DNA from: Idiomarina loihiensis
Lineage (GTDB): Bacteria; Pseudomonadota; Gammaproteobacteria; Enterobacterales; Alteromonadaceae
Assembly (NCBI RefSeq): GCF_024584785.1
Contig: NZ_CP074112.1
Coordinates: 2,666,001-2,730,000, forward strand
DNA: 64,000 nt
Direction: 5' to 3'
The notes under the pieces were generated by a model, which did no database searches, was not told the DNA's origin, and worked only from the letters and a program-made list of their open reading frames with translations. The position numbers and the translations under genes are program-made. The number at the start of each line of letters is the position of its first letter. The stretch's first letter is position 1. Positions 26,267 to 34,780 of the stretch are shown here, in pieces.

Positions 26267-26384
26267 TGTGCCGCCCCCGCTTTATTAGTTGAACGGGAAA
26301 CGGTACAGAAAAATGTGGCCGAAGCCACGAAAAGTGGATCAAAATTAATGGCCGAAAGTGGGTCAGTTTAGTTGGCCATTAACA

Positions 26385-26389
26385 AGGGT
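26385..26389. repeat. Target site duplication, right copy
   Basis: AGGGT directly after the right terminal ACA of the IS21-family element, matching the copy at 23950-23954. Confidence 0.85.
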
Positions 26390-27602
26390 GCTCGCGGTTA
26401 TAACCTTCCATCAAACTAACCCATTCATTAACTAATGCTGGCTCTATCCAGACGCTGTAGTTCGTTAGCACATCCCAAATGGAGCGCGGCACATAAAAAG
26501 TCCCGAGTGACTTTAAGAATTCAAAATCGAGTATCAAACTATGTTTCGGCGCCTGACTTCGGTTCAGTTCAACCTGAAATATCTCGTCTTTGGTGCCGGG
26601 TAATGTGATGTATTTAGCCGGCATGTTTTTAATTGTCGATGCGATATCTTTTAAAGTGCGATAGACGCTTGTTGCTTCGTCACTATCAAAAATGCAACGG
26701 CCGATATAAAAGTCATTGGGGCTGTAGTTTGTGAGTGTTTCCCAACCGTTGGCTTTAACGAACCCCAACTTTCCGCTGCCACCTTGGTGCATAGAAAATG
26801 TGTCGACTAATGGTTTGTATAGCTTTAACCAATACAGGGATACTAATCCCATAGGCAAAGCAATGTGGCTTTGTGTGCGCTCGAGTACTGCTCCAGGATG
26901 GCCTTCGGCAATCCTTAATAGGGTGCGTAAGAGAGCGACTTTGTAGGTGGACGACTTACTATCATTAATGACGATGTTTCTGATTAACGGGAAGGCCCCC
27001 GTTCCATCATCCGGCAACGTCAACAGCACGGTTTCCCAGGCGACATCCTGCCGACCAAGCTGGTCATCACGGGCATTCAGAAGTCGAAAACTTAAGCCTT
27101 GCTGTTGTGCATATTGTTTCAGTTCATCAGCTGATACCGGGTGCATGGTACGGGTATCGGGGCTAGCTCCATGCCGCAACGAAATCACCATGTTGCCATT
27201 GGGCTTGAGTAGCGAGCTTAGTTTACGAAAGGCGCGCTGGCGCGAAGACGGAGCGATATGCATCCATACCGCGCTCAGTAAAATGAGGTCGAATTTCGTT
27301 GCGTGGCGTTGCACATGCTTCAGTTCAGGCAAACTATCGTTGATCCAGTGTACCGAAGGATTGGGATGATACTGCTGGGCGCGTTCGCGAATGCCATCTG
27401 CTGGCTCGACTGCATAAACAGTGAGGCCACGATCAGCGAGATAACGCGCATCACGGCCTGAACCGGCACCAACATCTAGCACTAAGCCATCAGTTGGAAT
27501 GAGATCAAGCCAGTCGCGGTGTACTTGCTCAAAATCAAGGCTGTCATATTGGTCGGCAAGCTGTTCAGCGTTGCGGGTGTAATAGTGAATTGTATCGTCC
27601 AT
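26385..27602 (-). pseudogene. 5' part of a SAM-methyltransferase/HNH fusion gene, interrupted by IS21
   Basis: Starts at 27602 and encodes 406 native residues before the IS junction; the reading then picks up one Cys and a stop from the IS. The class I methyltransferase motif VLDVGAGSGRDARYL is near residue 40, followed by FDLILLSAVWMHI. A middle region of unknown fold begins near 205 (FPLIRNIVINDSKSSTYKVA). The C-terminal HNH domain is separated and lies at 23494-23954. The rebuilt protein would have 556 residues. The target of the methyltransferase part (DNA, small molecule or protein) cannot be told from the motif. The 5' part could still make a truncated methyltransferase. Confidence 0.83.
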
Positions 27603-27656
27603 AAGTACGCAATAACTTACCCTGTTGTGCGAATAGAACCACTATAAACCTAGTTG

Positions 27657-28076
27657 CTAAAAACTCAAACTAACCACCAATCGCCGCGCCCCACCATGGT
27701 CACGGTGTTCGCAAAGGTACACCCCTTGCCAAACGCCCATGTTCAGCCGCCCGTTAGTTACAGGAATAGTCACCGAGCTACCTAGCAAGCTGGCCTTCAA
27801 GTGAGCGGGCATGTCGTCAGGGCCTTCGAAAGTGTGCCGGTAGTAGGGTGCGTTTTCGGGCACCATTTCGTTGAAGTGGCTTTCAAAGTCTTGGCGCACC
27901 GAGGGGTCGGCGTTTTCGTTAATGGTGAGCGAGGCCGAGGTGTGCTGAATAAACACGTGCAAAATGCCGGCATCCACGGTGCCTAACTCAAATAACGCAC
28001 GCTCAATGTCGTCGGTTATTAAATGAAATCCGCGTGGCTTTGGCGCAATGGTTATGGTGGTTTGTTTTACCGGCAT
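27657..28076 (-). CDS. YjbQ / UPF0047 family protein
   Basis: A 139-residue single-domain protein of the YjbQ family, reported to have secondary thiamine-phosphate synthase activity. Hallmarks are HVFIQHTSASLTINENADPS, YYRHTFEGPDDMPAHLKASL and the end GRLNMGVWQGVYLCEHRDHG. Length is normal. Its ribosome-binding region overlaps the 3' end of a short truncated membrane-protein remnant read in another frame just upstream. Confidence 0.92.
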   Translation of the reverse strand: MPVKQTTITIAPKPRGFHLITDDIERALFELGTVDAGILHVFIQHTSASLTINENADPSVRQDFESHFNEMVPENAPYYRHTFEGPDDMPAHLKASLLGSSVTIPVTNGRLNMGVWQGVYLCEHRDHGGARRLVVSLSF

Positions 28077-28180
28077 AGCAACCTAAGCCACAGAAAAAAC
28101 GGCACCCACGAAAACCAATGCAGCTTGAACAGCTGCTCAACCTGTTCACCCGAAGATAATGACTCGTCTATGTACGCCAT
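28067..28180 (-). pseudogene. Truncated PH-domain-like membrane protein start
   Basis: A 37-codon frame with a good AGGGA ribosome site and the start MAYIDESLSSGEQVEQLF, then KLHWFSWVPFFLWL. This resembles the N-terminus of small bacterial PH-domain membrane proteins that begin with MAYI and a first membrane helix. The frame stops right after the first hydrophobic segment and overlaps the yjbQ start. It is most likely the 5' stub of a gene whose rest was deleted. Confidence 0.5.
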
Positions 28181-28256
28181 ACTATTCCCTTTGGTTAATG
28201 TTGTACGTTGCTGTCAGCTTACTGCTTTTGCTGAATAGATGGAATATACCGTACAT

Positions 28257-28304
28257 TTCGAATATTTCGAAAAACTTGACATGTTTCGAATATTGCGAAT
28301 AATG
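28257..28304 (+). promoter_or_regulatory. Promoter and twin operators of the excisionase-like/PIN pair
   Basis: A consensus -35 TTGACA (28276-28281), 17-bp spacer and -10 ATAATG (28299-28304). Two 15-bp repeats, TTCGAATATTTCGAA (28257-28271) and TTCGAATATTGCGAA (28285-28299), lie before the -35 and inside the spacer up to the -10, 28 bp apart. This is the expected layout for repression by the antitoxin. Confidence 0.75.
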
Positions 28305-28336
28305 GAGTTGTAATTAGACGTTATGGAGCTTCACTT

Positions 28337-28789
28337 ATGAATACTTATGAACAACTACCGACTGCGCAGGAATCTGCACTAGCGAAATTGTGTAGCCAAG
28401 AACTTGCTGCGGTGATCGAAACGAAGTTAGATGTTCAGTCTTTGTCATTAAGCTCTCCAGATGGCCAGCTAAAGCAAGTTGAGATCCCGGTGAGTGCGCT
28501 TCGCTTAATGGTGAATTTACTGACTGAGCTAGGCGAAGGCAATACCGTGAAATTAGTGCCCATACATGCTGAACTGACAACACAAGAGGCTGCAGATTTA
28601 CTGAATGTGTCTCGTCCAACAGTAATTAAGTTATTGGATGATGGAACTGTACCATTTCATCGAGTTGGTAACCGAAGAAAAGTGCGCTTTAACGACATAA
28701 GACAGTATCAAAACCAACTAGAACAGAAGCGACTGAAAGCTCTCAATGAATTGTCGAAGATGGATCAAGAGTTAGGGTTAGGCTACTGA
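28337..28789 (+). CDS. Excisionase-type HTH antitoxin
   Basis: A 150-residue protein. The C-terminal half holds an excisionase/MerR-like helix-turn-helix (LTTQEAADLLNVSRPTVIKL, then LDDGTVPFHRVGNRRKVRF). The N-terminal half is helical. Proteins of this type pair with PIN_3 toxins and act as antitoxin and repressor. The stop codon shares one base with the PIN start (TGATG), and twin operator repeats occupy the promoter. Confidence 0.85.
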   Translation: MNTYEQLPTAQESALAKLCSQELAAVIETKLDVQSLSLSSPDGQLKQVEIPVSALRLMVNLLTELGEGNTVKLVPIHAELTTQEAADLLNVSRPTVIKLLDDGTVPFHRVGNRRKVRFNDIRQYQNQLEQKRLKALNELSKMDQELGLGY

Positions 28790-29361
28790 TGAGCTCAAGC
28801 TATACGGTTATCTTTGATGCTTGCGTATTGTATCCGGCACCGCTGAGAAGTCTGCTGATGTATTTGGCGCTCAGCGGTGAGTTCAGGGCTCGTTGGACGA
28901 ATGATATTCATGACGAATGGATTAGAAATGTATTAGCGAATCGACCAGACTTAACGCGCGAGCAATTGGAGAATGTGCGAAATTTAATGGACAAGCACGT
29001 ACCTGGGGCAATTGTGCAAAATTATCATCCGCTTATCTCGTCAATATCTTTACCCGATGAAGATGATCGTCATGTGGTTGCTGCAGCAATACAAACCCGA
29101 GCGGAGGCAATTGTGACGTTTAATTTAAAAGACTTCCCCGATAATCAACTTAGTCAATATAATCTTAAGGCTATTCATCCGGATGATTTTATAACAGATT
29201 TGATGGAGCTAAACATCGTAGCTGTTATTCAAGCTGTTAGACATCATCGTGCAAGTTTGAAAAATCCGCCGTTTACCGCCACTCAGTATCTTGATTGTTT
29301 GTTGAAGCAGAAATTACCAGAAGCCGTTTCACGGCTAAGTGAATTTAAAGCGCTATTTTGA
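28789..29361 (+). CDS. PIN-domain toxin (PIN_3 group)
   Basis: A 190-residue PIN-domain ribonuclease candidate. Acidic active-site residues are visible in VIFDACVLYP (Asp near residue 10), NDIHDEW, DEDDRHVVAAAI (near 84-95) and VTFNLKDFPD. PIN toxins cleave RNA with bound Mg2+/Mn2+. It is coupled to the upstream antitoxin by a one-base overlap. It looks complete. Confidence 0.86.
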   Translation: MSSSYTVIFDACVLYPAPLRSLLMYLALSGEFRARWTNDIHDEWIRNVLANRPDLTREQLENVRNLMDKHVPGAIVQNYHPLISSISLPDEDDRHVVAAAIQTRAEAIVTFNLKDFPDNQLSQYNLKAIHPDDFITDLMELNIVAVIQAVRHHRASLKNPPFTATQYLDCLLKQKLPEAVSRLSEFKALF

Positions 29362-29551
29362 ATAAACTAAAATAGTAAACACTTACCAACATGTAACTTT
29401 TCTGCTGCAACTGAACACAAAAATTTTTCACACCCCCCACACACATAAATCCCCAGAAAAGCGCCATCCACACCAACCGCGCAGCAGCAAATGGATCTAA
29501 AAGCCTATACAGTGCTAATCTAAAGCCCACATAACAATAAGGAGAACACCC

Positions 29552-31405
29552 ATGGCGAACACCAAAACTCATGTAGCTCTAGCTATTGCGCTGGCGCTTG
29601 GCACCGCAGCTTGCTCAGAAGCTCCGGCACCTAGCGAGCAGTCACAGCAAGCCGCTACCCAGCAAGTGACTGCAGCTGAGCGTCAAGCGGAGTCAGAAAA
29701 GGCCAACCAGCTGTTTGAAGATATCTTTAAGCAGGCGGTTATGCGTAGCCCTATGTATCAGTCGTACTTGGGGATAAAAGATGACCAAGACCAGTGGGAC
29801 GATATCTCTGATGCTAAGGCCGACGAAGAGCTGGCGATTGCAAAAGAGAACTTAGCTAAGGTTGAGGCTCTAGATGAGGCCAAGCTAGACGAGCAGACCT
29901 ATTTAAGCTGGCAGCTGATGAAGCAAGATCTTGAGGAGCAAATCGCAGATTACCAATGGCGTCATTACAATTACCCGGTAAACCAAATGTTTGGTCTGCA
30001 TTCTAGTGTGGTGTCTTTGCTAATTAACCAGCATCGTATTAGTGAAGTAGAAGATGCTGAAGACTATATTGCTCGTTTGAATGGCTTGCCTGAACTCTTC
30101 GTGCAGTTGCAAGAGAACTTAAAGTTGCGTGCTGAAAAAGGCATTATGGCGCCGAAATTCGTGTATCCGTACGTGATTAGCGACAGCCAAAACATCATTC
30201 AAGGTGCGCCTTTTGATGACGGCGAGCCAAGTGTGTTGTTAGAAGACTTCACCAATAAGATAAGTGATTTGGACATTGATCAAGCCCAGTACGATGCCTT
30301 GGTTGGTGCGGCTGAGCAGGCGCTGACACAAGCAGTGAAACCCGCTTATGAAGGCTTGATTAGCGCGGTAGAAGAACTTGCGCAGCAGGCTGACACCAAA
30401 GACGGCGCGTGGAAGTTCCCAGACGGCGAAGCTTTTTACAATAACGCCCTGAAACGTACCACAACCACGGATTTAACCGCCGACGAGATTCACGAGATTG
30501 GGTTAAGCGAAGTGAAGCGTATTCATGATGAAATGCGTGTGATCATGCAGCAAGTTGGCTTTGAGGGCACCTTGCAAGAGTTCTTTGTGCATATGCGCAA
30601 CAACCAAGATTTTATTTATCCTGATACTGCCGAAGGCCGTCAACGCTATTTAGCGGAAGCTACTGCGCTTATCGACACCATGCGTGAGTTTTTAGACGAG
30701 CTGTTTATCACCAAGCCTAAAGCTGACATGATTGTTAAAGCGGTAGAACCGTTCCGTGAAAAGTCAGCCGGTAAAGCGTTTTATCAGCAGCCTTCTATGG
30801 ACGGCACCCGCCCGGGTGTGTATTACGCCAACTTGTACGATATGGCCTCGATGCCAACCTACCAAATGGAAGCGCTGGCGTACCATGAAGGTATTCCTGG
30901 CCACCACATGCAAATTGCGATTCAGCAAGAACTTGAAGGTATTCCGTCGTTCCGTAAATTCGGTCGCTACACGGCTTACAGCGAAGGCTGGGGCTTGTAT
31001 ACCGAGATGCTGCCAAAAGAATACGGTTTTTATAAAGACCCGTACTCAGACTTTGGTCGTTTAGCTATGGAGCTATGGCGCGCGGTACGTTTGGTGGTTG
31101 ATACTGGTATTCATGCGAAGCAATGGACTCGCGAAGAGGGTATCGATTTTTACGTAAGCAACACACCAAACGCTGAAGCCGATGCACGTAAAATGGTTGA
31201 GCGCCACATTGTGATGCCTGGCCAAGCCACGGCGTACAAAATTGGTATGCTGAAAATTGTTGAGTTACGTGAAAAAGCGCGCACCGCCCTTGGCGACAAG
31301 TTTGATATTCGTGAATTCCACGATGTTGTACTTGCCAACGGCCCGGTCCCGCTGAACGTGCTGGAGCAGTTTGTTGACGTCTATATTGCCGACAAACAGG
31401 GCTAG
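29552..31405 (+). CDS. DUF885 family lipoprotein (putative metallopeptidase)
   Basis: A 617-residue lipoprotein. The signal ends in a lipobox LGTAAC and is followed by an Ala/Gln/Glu-rich linker. The DUF885 hallmark YHEGIPGHHMQIA near 446 carries HExxxHH-type metal ligands, with a downstream YSEGWGLYTEML that supplies a further Glu. DUF885 proteins are common in Alteromonadales and are thought to be peptidases of the cell envelope. A strong AAGGAG ribosome site lies upstream of the ATG. It appears monocistronic. Confidence 0.9.
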   Translation: MANTKTHVALAIALALGTAACSEAPAPSEQSQQAATQQVTAAERQAESEKANQLFEDIFKQAVMRSPMYQSYLGIKDDQDQWDDISDAKADEELAIAKENLAKVEALDEAKLDEQTYLSWQLMKQDLEEQIADYQWRHYNYPVNQMFGLHSSVVSLLINQHRISEVEDAEDYIARLNGLPELFVQLQENLKLRAEKGIMAPKFVYPYVISDSQNIIQGAPFDDGEPSVLLEDFTNKISDLDIDQAQYDALVGAAEQALTQAVKPAYEGLISAVEELAQQADTKDGAWKFPDGEAFYNNALKRTTTTDLTADEIHEIGLSEVKRIHDEMRVIMQQVGFEGTLQEFFVHMRNNQDFIYPDTAEGRQRYLAEATALIDTMREFLDELFITKPKADMIVKAVEPFREKSAGKAFYQQPSMDGTRPGVYYANLYDMASMPTYQMEALAYHEGIPGHHMQIAIQQELEGIPSFRKFGRYTAYSEGWGLYTEMLPKEYGFYKDPYSDFGRLAMELWRAVRLVVDTGIHAKQWTREEGIDFYVSNTPNAEADARKMVERHIVMPGQATAYKIGMLKIVELREKARTALGDKFDIREFHDVVLANGPVPLNVLEQFVDVYIADKQG

Positions 31406-31414
31406 CAAACAGGC

Positions 31415-32749
31415 TTAAAAAGCACTCCGCCGTACTTCCGTGAGCAAGCTATATTGTTCGCGGAAGTAACGGCAACGCAGCTGAACAAGTTGCGCCAAGG
31501 CGCGTAGCTGCTCATATTGCGCTACGGTGATCTTGGTATCGGTTAGGTCTAGTTGCATGGCTTCGCGCTCAACGTTATCGACTATTTGTTCAAGTCGACG
31601 CTGTAGCAAATCAAATTTAATGCCTGCTTCATCAGCAAAGCTCAGCAAGTCAAACGCGGTAACCTGGTCAATATCGAAATTATCTCCAATGGCCATGGCT
31701 AGGTGTGTATCGAGTTGTTGCTGCTGCTTACTTTGCGACATAGCTTCATAAACCACGGAAACCAGATCATAAAACGGGCTAAGCGTAAGCGCGCCACTGC
31801 GGCTAACAAAGAAACTAACGTTTTTGCCGTGCGCATCGCTGTTACCAATAACTAAGTTAAATAGTACCCAGTCAAGCAATTGCTCTGCCGTATGCGCGGG
31901 TACACTGGTTTGCTTAGCAAGCTGAAATAATTTGGTTAGGCTAACGCCGTCACGAATGTGTTTAACATCACGACCGCTACCAAAGTTTTGTTCATACTTG
32001 AATTCTGGCGGTAGATTCAACGCTTGGCAGGCATCAATAATATGGCGTTTGTCTACTTGCCCCTTGCTACGGCGGCGGTCAAAACGTTGCACCTCAAGCG
32101 CATGATAAGAACCCAGTTTAAGTAGCTTTACTGGCGCAACCGTTAGGCCAACTTGGTACGCTAAACGCATGCAGAAAAACTCATTGAGCACCAAGGTTGG
32201 GTGCTTGGCCGACGCAAACTTCAGAATATGTGTGCTGGCATAGTGGCCACTTGCCAGAAAAAGCTCGTGAGTGTCATTCACGTACACGTTGAGTTTACGC
32301 TGTACGCCCGCAACCGATAATCGGTATTTTCCGTCCCATAACGTCATGTCAGCGTTATGGGCTAGTCGCTCAGTGAGTTCGCATTCTGTGACTTTACGTA
32401 GCGGGTTCGTGCCGGACTCAGGTGGTTGCTCACCAAATGTTAAAACACCCACGGTGTCGTGGCCAATGGCGGATAATATGCCGTAAACGTTGCGTCGAGA
32501 TAAATGTTGAGAGGCTATCAGGCTTTCAAAGGCCGGGCCTTCAGGGAATAAGTTTCGCAAAAAGTTAATGACGTTGGCAGTAGCAATTTGCTCGCCGTTT
32601 AAGGGTAGGTGCGGCGATACTGCGAAACCTTGCTGCTGCCACGATGGGGTGTATACCCAACTGCATTGTTGAGGGCCATGAAATTTTAGCTCGGCCACGT
32701 GATGGGTTTTGGCGTACACGTTTATGGTTGGCGTATTAGAACCAGTCAT
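31415..32749 (-). CDS. HipA family kinase toxin (module 3)
   Basis: Full-length HipA of 444 residues. The N-terminal subdomain has NFLRNLFPEGPAFESLI. The segment YRLSVAGVQRKLNVYV near 142 matches the SLAGxQxK signature of the E. coli-like group. The catalytic loop GNSDAHGKNVSFF is near 300 and SPFYDLVS near 325. It thus belongs to the classical HipA branch, unlike modules 1, 2 and 4 whose loop reads GGARPK. It overlaps the upstream antitoxin gene by 14 bases. A divergent second module starts 240 bases beyond. Confidence 0.93.
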   Translation of the reverse strand: MTGSNTPTINVYAKTHHVAELKFHGPQQCSWVYTPSWQQQGFAVSPHLPLNGEQIATANVINFLRNLFPEGPAFESLIASQHLSRRNVYGILSAIGHDTVGVLTFGEQPPESGTNPLRKVTECELTERLAHNADMTLWDGKYRLSVAGVQRKLNVYVNDTHELFLASGHYASTHILKFASAKHPTLVLNEFFCMRLAYQVGLTVAPVKLLKLGSYHALEVQRFDRRRSKGQVDKRHIIDACQALNLPPEFKYEQNFGSGRDVKHIRDGVSLTKLFQLAKQTSVPAHTAEQLLDWVLFNLVIGNSDAHGKNVSFFVSRSGALTLSPFYDLVSVVYEAMSQSKQQQQLDTHLAMAIGDNFDIDQVTAFDLLSFADEAGIKFDLLQRRLEQIVDNVEREAMQLDLTDTKITVAQYEQLRALAQLVQLRCRYFREQYSLLTEVRRSAF

Positions 32750-33017
32750 TGCTCACCTCGGCTACCTCGGTCGTGTCGCTGACGGTGAGTTGAATACCAA
32801 GTGCATCAAGCACCTTTAATAAGGTTTCAACGCGCACGCTTTCTAAGCCTTTTTCAACATTGTTATACGCTTGTTTTGACAACTGACATAAGCTGGCCGC
32901 ATCTTCTAAGGTTATGCCAAGCATGGTGCGTTTATGGCGCACCAATGCTCCAATTGTGGCCATGTTGTTAGCCCGAGAAAGGTCTGGTTTTGGTGTGATA
33001 GTAATACTGCGGGCCAT
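32736..33017 (-). CDS. HipB-like XRE antitoxin (module 3)
   Basis: Antitoxin of 93 residues from the ATG at 33017, supported by GGAAGGAT upstream; a longer frame from 33068 has no such support. The XRE domain spans about residues 22-80 (ATIGALVRHKRTMLGITLED, then CQLSKQAYNNVEKGLESVRV). It is the first gene of the operon and overlaps hipA by 14 bases. Its promoter lies in the same 240-base region as that of the divergent module 4. Confidence 0.88.
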   Translation of the reverse strand: MARSITITPKPDLSRANNMATIGALVRHKRTMLGITLEDAASLCQLSKQAYNNVEKGLESVRVETLLKVLDALGIQLTVSDTTEVAEVSNDWF

Positions 33018-33034
33018 ATAATCCTTCCATACTA

Positions 33035-33136
33035 GGATAATAATCGGTTTGAGACTTAGGTAAATCATAAGTCCTATATAAATAGGAATATAGTATGAAC
33101 TATCGATAAATCAAGTTTATTCCTATTAACTTAGGA
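33035..33136. promoter_or_regulatory. Shared operator region of two divergent hip modules
   Basis: Two inverted repeats of the form TCCTA-N6-TAGGA lie at 33072-33087 (with matching spacer ends, TCCTAT-ATAA-ATAGGA) and 33121-33136. Beside them are GGATAATAAT (33035), GGAATATAGT (33085) and GGATATTATT (33134). The last two 10-mers also occur in the promoter of module 2, and GGATATTATT in that of module 1. Confidence 0.55.
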
Positions 33137-33255
33137 TATTATTGGGGTATGGTGTTTTAATGTGTAAAATATGACGATTTAATTGCTAATTCGCCATATT
33201 TTGCTATTCTTGATGCATGTTTCTTACATAGGGGTTGCCTGCTAAGGCTAAACAC

Positions 33256-33546
33256 ATGCAATCAGTTGACGACTTTCATGCCACACTTGGCGAATTAATT
33301 AAACGCCAGCGGGCACTCACCATGCCGCAGCGCGACTTTGCATTGCGTGTTGGTTGCAGCCAGCGCACGCTGACACGCATTGAGCAAGGCCAGCCGGTTA
33401 ACTCCGAAACGTTGTTTAACGCGCTAGCGGTGTTAGGGCTATTGGATGACTTTATTGCGCTAGCAGACAACAAGCTTCGTGCTGCCAAGCATTTACCCGA
33501 GCGCAAGCGCCAGACAGACAGCGAGGCATTCGATAATGACTTCTAG
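33256..33546 (+). CDS. HipB-like XRE antitoxin (module 4)
   Basis: A 96-residue protein from the ATG at 33256, with AAGG nine bases upstream; an in-frame TTG at 33235 has its purine run too close. The HTH spans about 14-60 (RQRALTMPQRDFALRVGCSQ, then RTLTRIEQGQPVNSETLFNA). It ends in an acidic DSEAFDNDF tail. It overlaps the hipA start by 11 bases. Confidence 0.86.
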   Translation: MQSVDDFHATLGELIKRQRALTMPQRDFALRVGCSQRTLTRIEQGQPVNSETLFNALAVLGLLDDFIALADNKLRAAKHLPERKRQTDSEAFDNDF

Positions 33547-34756
33547 CGCTTATGTGTTTATTGAAGGCCTGGCCGAGCAGCCGGTCATTTGTGGGCGTTT
33601 TGAGCTGGACAGCCAAGCCAAACACGGCCGTTTTGTATATGGGCGTTCTTATTTAGAACGTGCAGACGCCTTCGCATTAGACCCCGTACACCTGCCGCTA
33701 ACCGACACCATTCAGCATTGTCACGTCAATAATGGCCTGTTTGGTGTGCTTGCCGATGCTGGCGCTGATGCCTGGGGGCGCAAGCTCATTCTGCAGCTAC
33801 ACCAAACCAAGCCGCAAAACGAACTTGAGTTTCTTATTGCTGGCGCTGCTATGGGCGTTGGTGCGTTAACCTTTAGTTTGTCGCGCGAGAAAACGAAAGC
33901 GAAGCATTCGCGCAATGCCATCAATGATCTCGAGCTATTACTACAAGGCAAAAACTCGATATTAGCCGCCGAAACTGTTTCTGACGAAGTAAAGCAAGCT
34001 TTTGTATACGGCTCATCAATGGGCGGCGCGCGACCAAAAACACTGCTAACCCACAATGGGCAGGAATACTTGGTTAAATTCAACAAGCCCGACGACTTAT
34101 ATAATGTAGCCCGTGTTGAACATGCAACCATGCGCATGCTTGCCGAGTTAGACGGCGTGCGTGTAGCCGAAACTGAGGTATTACAAGGCATTGGTGCTAG
34201 CGAAGATGTCTTGTTAGTTAAGCGCTTCGACCGTGCCGAGCAACGTGTTAGCCACCATTTTATAAGCGCAAATAGCTTGCTGCTGGAAGGCGCGGTGAGT
34301 GAGCGTAGCTTAGCGGCAGGCTATAGTTACGGGCAGCTGGCTGAATTGCTTCGCTTGCATAGCGCGGTGGCCACTGATGCCCACGAGCTGTTTATGCGAA
34401 TGGCGTTCAACGTGTTTATTGGTAATACCGACGATCATGCGCGCAATCATGCTTGGTTGCGGCCTATTGCCGCTGGGCGGCACGAGCCGGCATGGCAATT
34501 AGCGCCGGCGTACGACGTACTGCCCATTAGCGCTTCTAAGCTGCATGGGCTTGGTATAGGTGGCTTGGGGCGGCATGGGTCGATAGAAAATTTGCTTTCG
34601 CAAGCTAGTCGGTTTGGTTTGCAAGAGTTCAAGGCCAAAGCTATTGTCAACCAAGTGCGTGAGCTAGTTACGCAGTGGCCGCAGTATATGGCGCGCTTTG
34701 GTGTGGGAGATGGCGACATAGAGCGCTTGCGTAAGATTATTCCAACTGTGGCTTAA
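33536..34756 (+). CDS. HipA family kinase toxin (module 4)
   Basis: HipA-type kinase of 406 residues from the ATG at 33536 inside the end of the antitoxin gene. Motifs are GSSMGGARPKT near 159, LVKRFDR near 223, the catalytic loop GNTDDHARNHAW near 294 and the metal-binding APAYDVLP near 322. All main residues are present. Its P-loop and catalytic loop resemble those of module 2 more than those of its immediate neighbour module 3. The next gene, yaiI, starts 24 bases downstream and could be co-transcribed. Confidence 0.92.
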   Translation: MTSSAYVFIEGLAEQPVICGRFELDSQAKHGRFVYGRSYLERADAFALDPVHLPLTDTIQHCHVNNGLFGVLADAGADAWGRKLILQLHQTKPQNELEFLIAGAAMGVGALTFSLSREKTKAKHSRNAINDLELLLQGKNSILAAETVSDEVKQAFVYGSSMGGARPKTLLTHNGQEYLVKFNKPDDLYNVARVEHATMRMLAELDGVRVAETEVLQGIGASEDVLLVKRFDRAEQRVSHHFISANSLLLEGAVSERSLAAGYSYGQLAELLRLHSAVATDAHELFMRMAFNVFIGNTDDHARNHAWLRPIAAGRHEPAWQLAPAYDVLPISASKLHGLGIGGLGRHGSIENLLSQASRFGLQEFKAKAIVNQVRELVTQWPQYMARFGVGDGDIERLRKIIPTVA

Positions 34757-34780
34757 TGGCTCAGGATTAAGAGGTTGTAC

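Larger units (their letters stand above)
23955..26384 (-). mobile_element. IS21-family insertion sequence (2430 bp)
   Basis: Complete element with istA and istB on the minus strand. Ends start TGTCAATGGCCA on the left and, on the opposite strand, TGTTAATGGCCA on the right. Further internal copies of the GGCCA/TTGATCCACTTTT-type repeats give the multiple terminal repeats typical of the family. It is flanked by a 5-bp direct repeat AGGGT. Both reading frames and both ends look intact, so it may still be mobile. Confidence 0.93.

Noticed and set aside
33721-34191. 156-codon minus-strand frame in hipA module 4
   Set aside because: It is a shadow frame; the plus strand encodes all HipA motifs.
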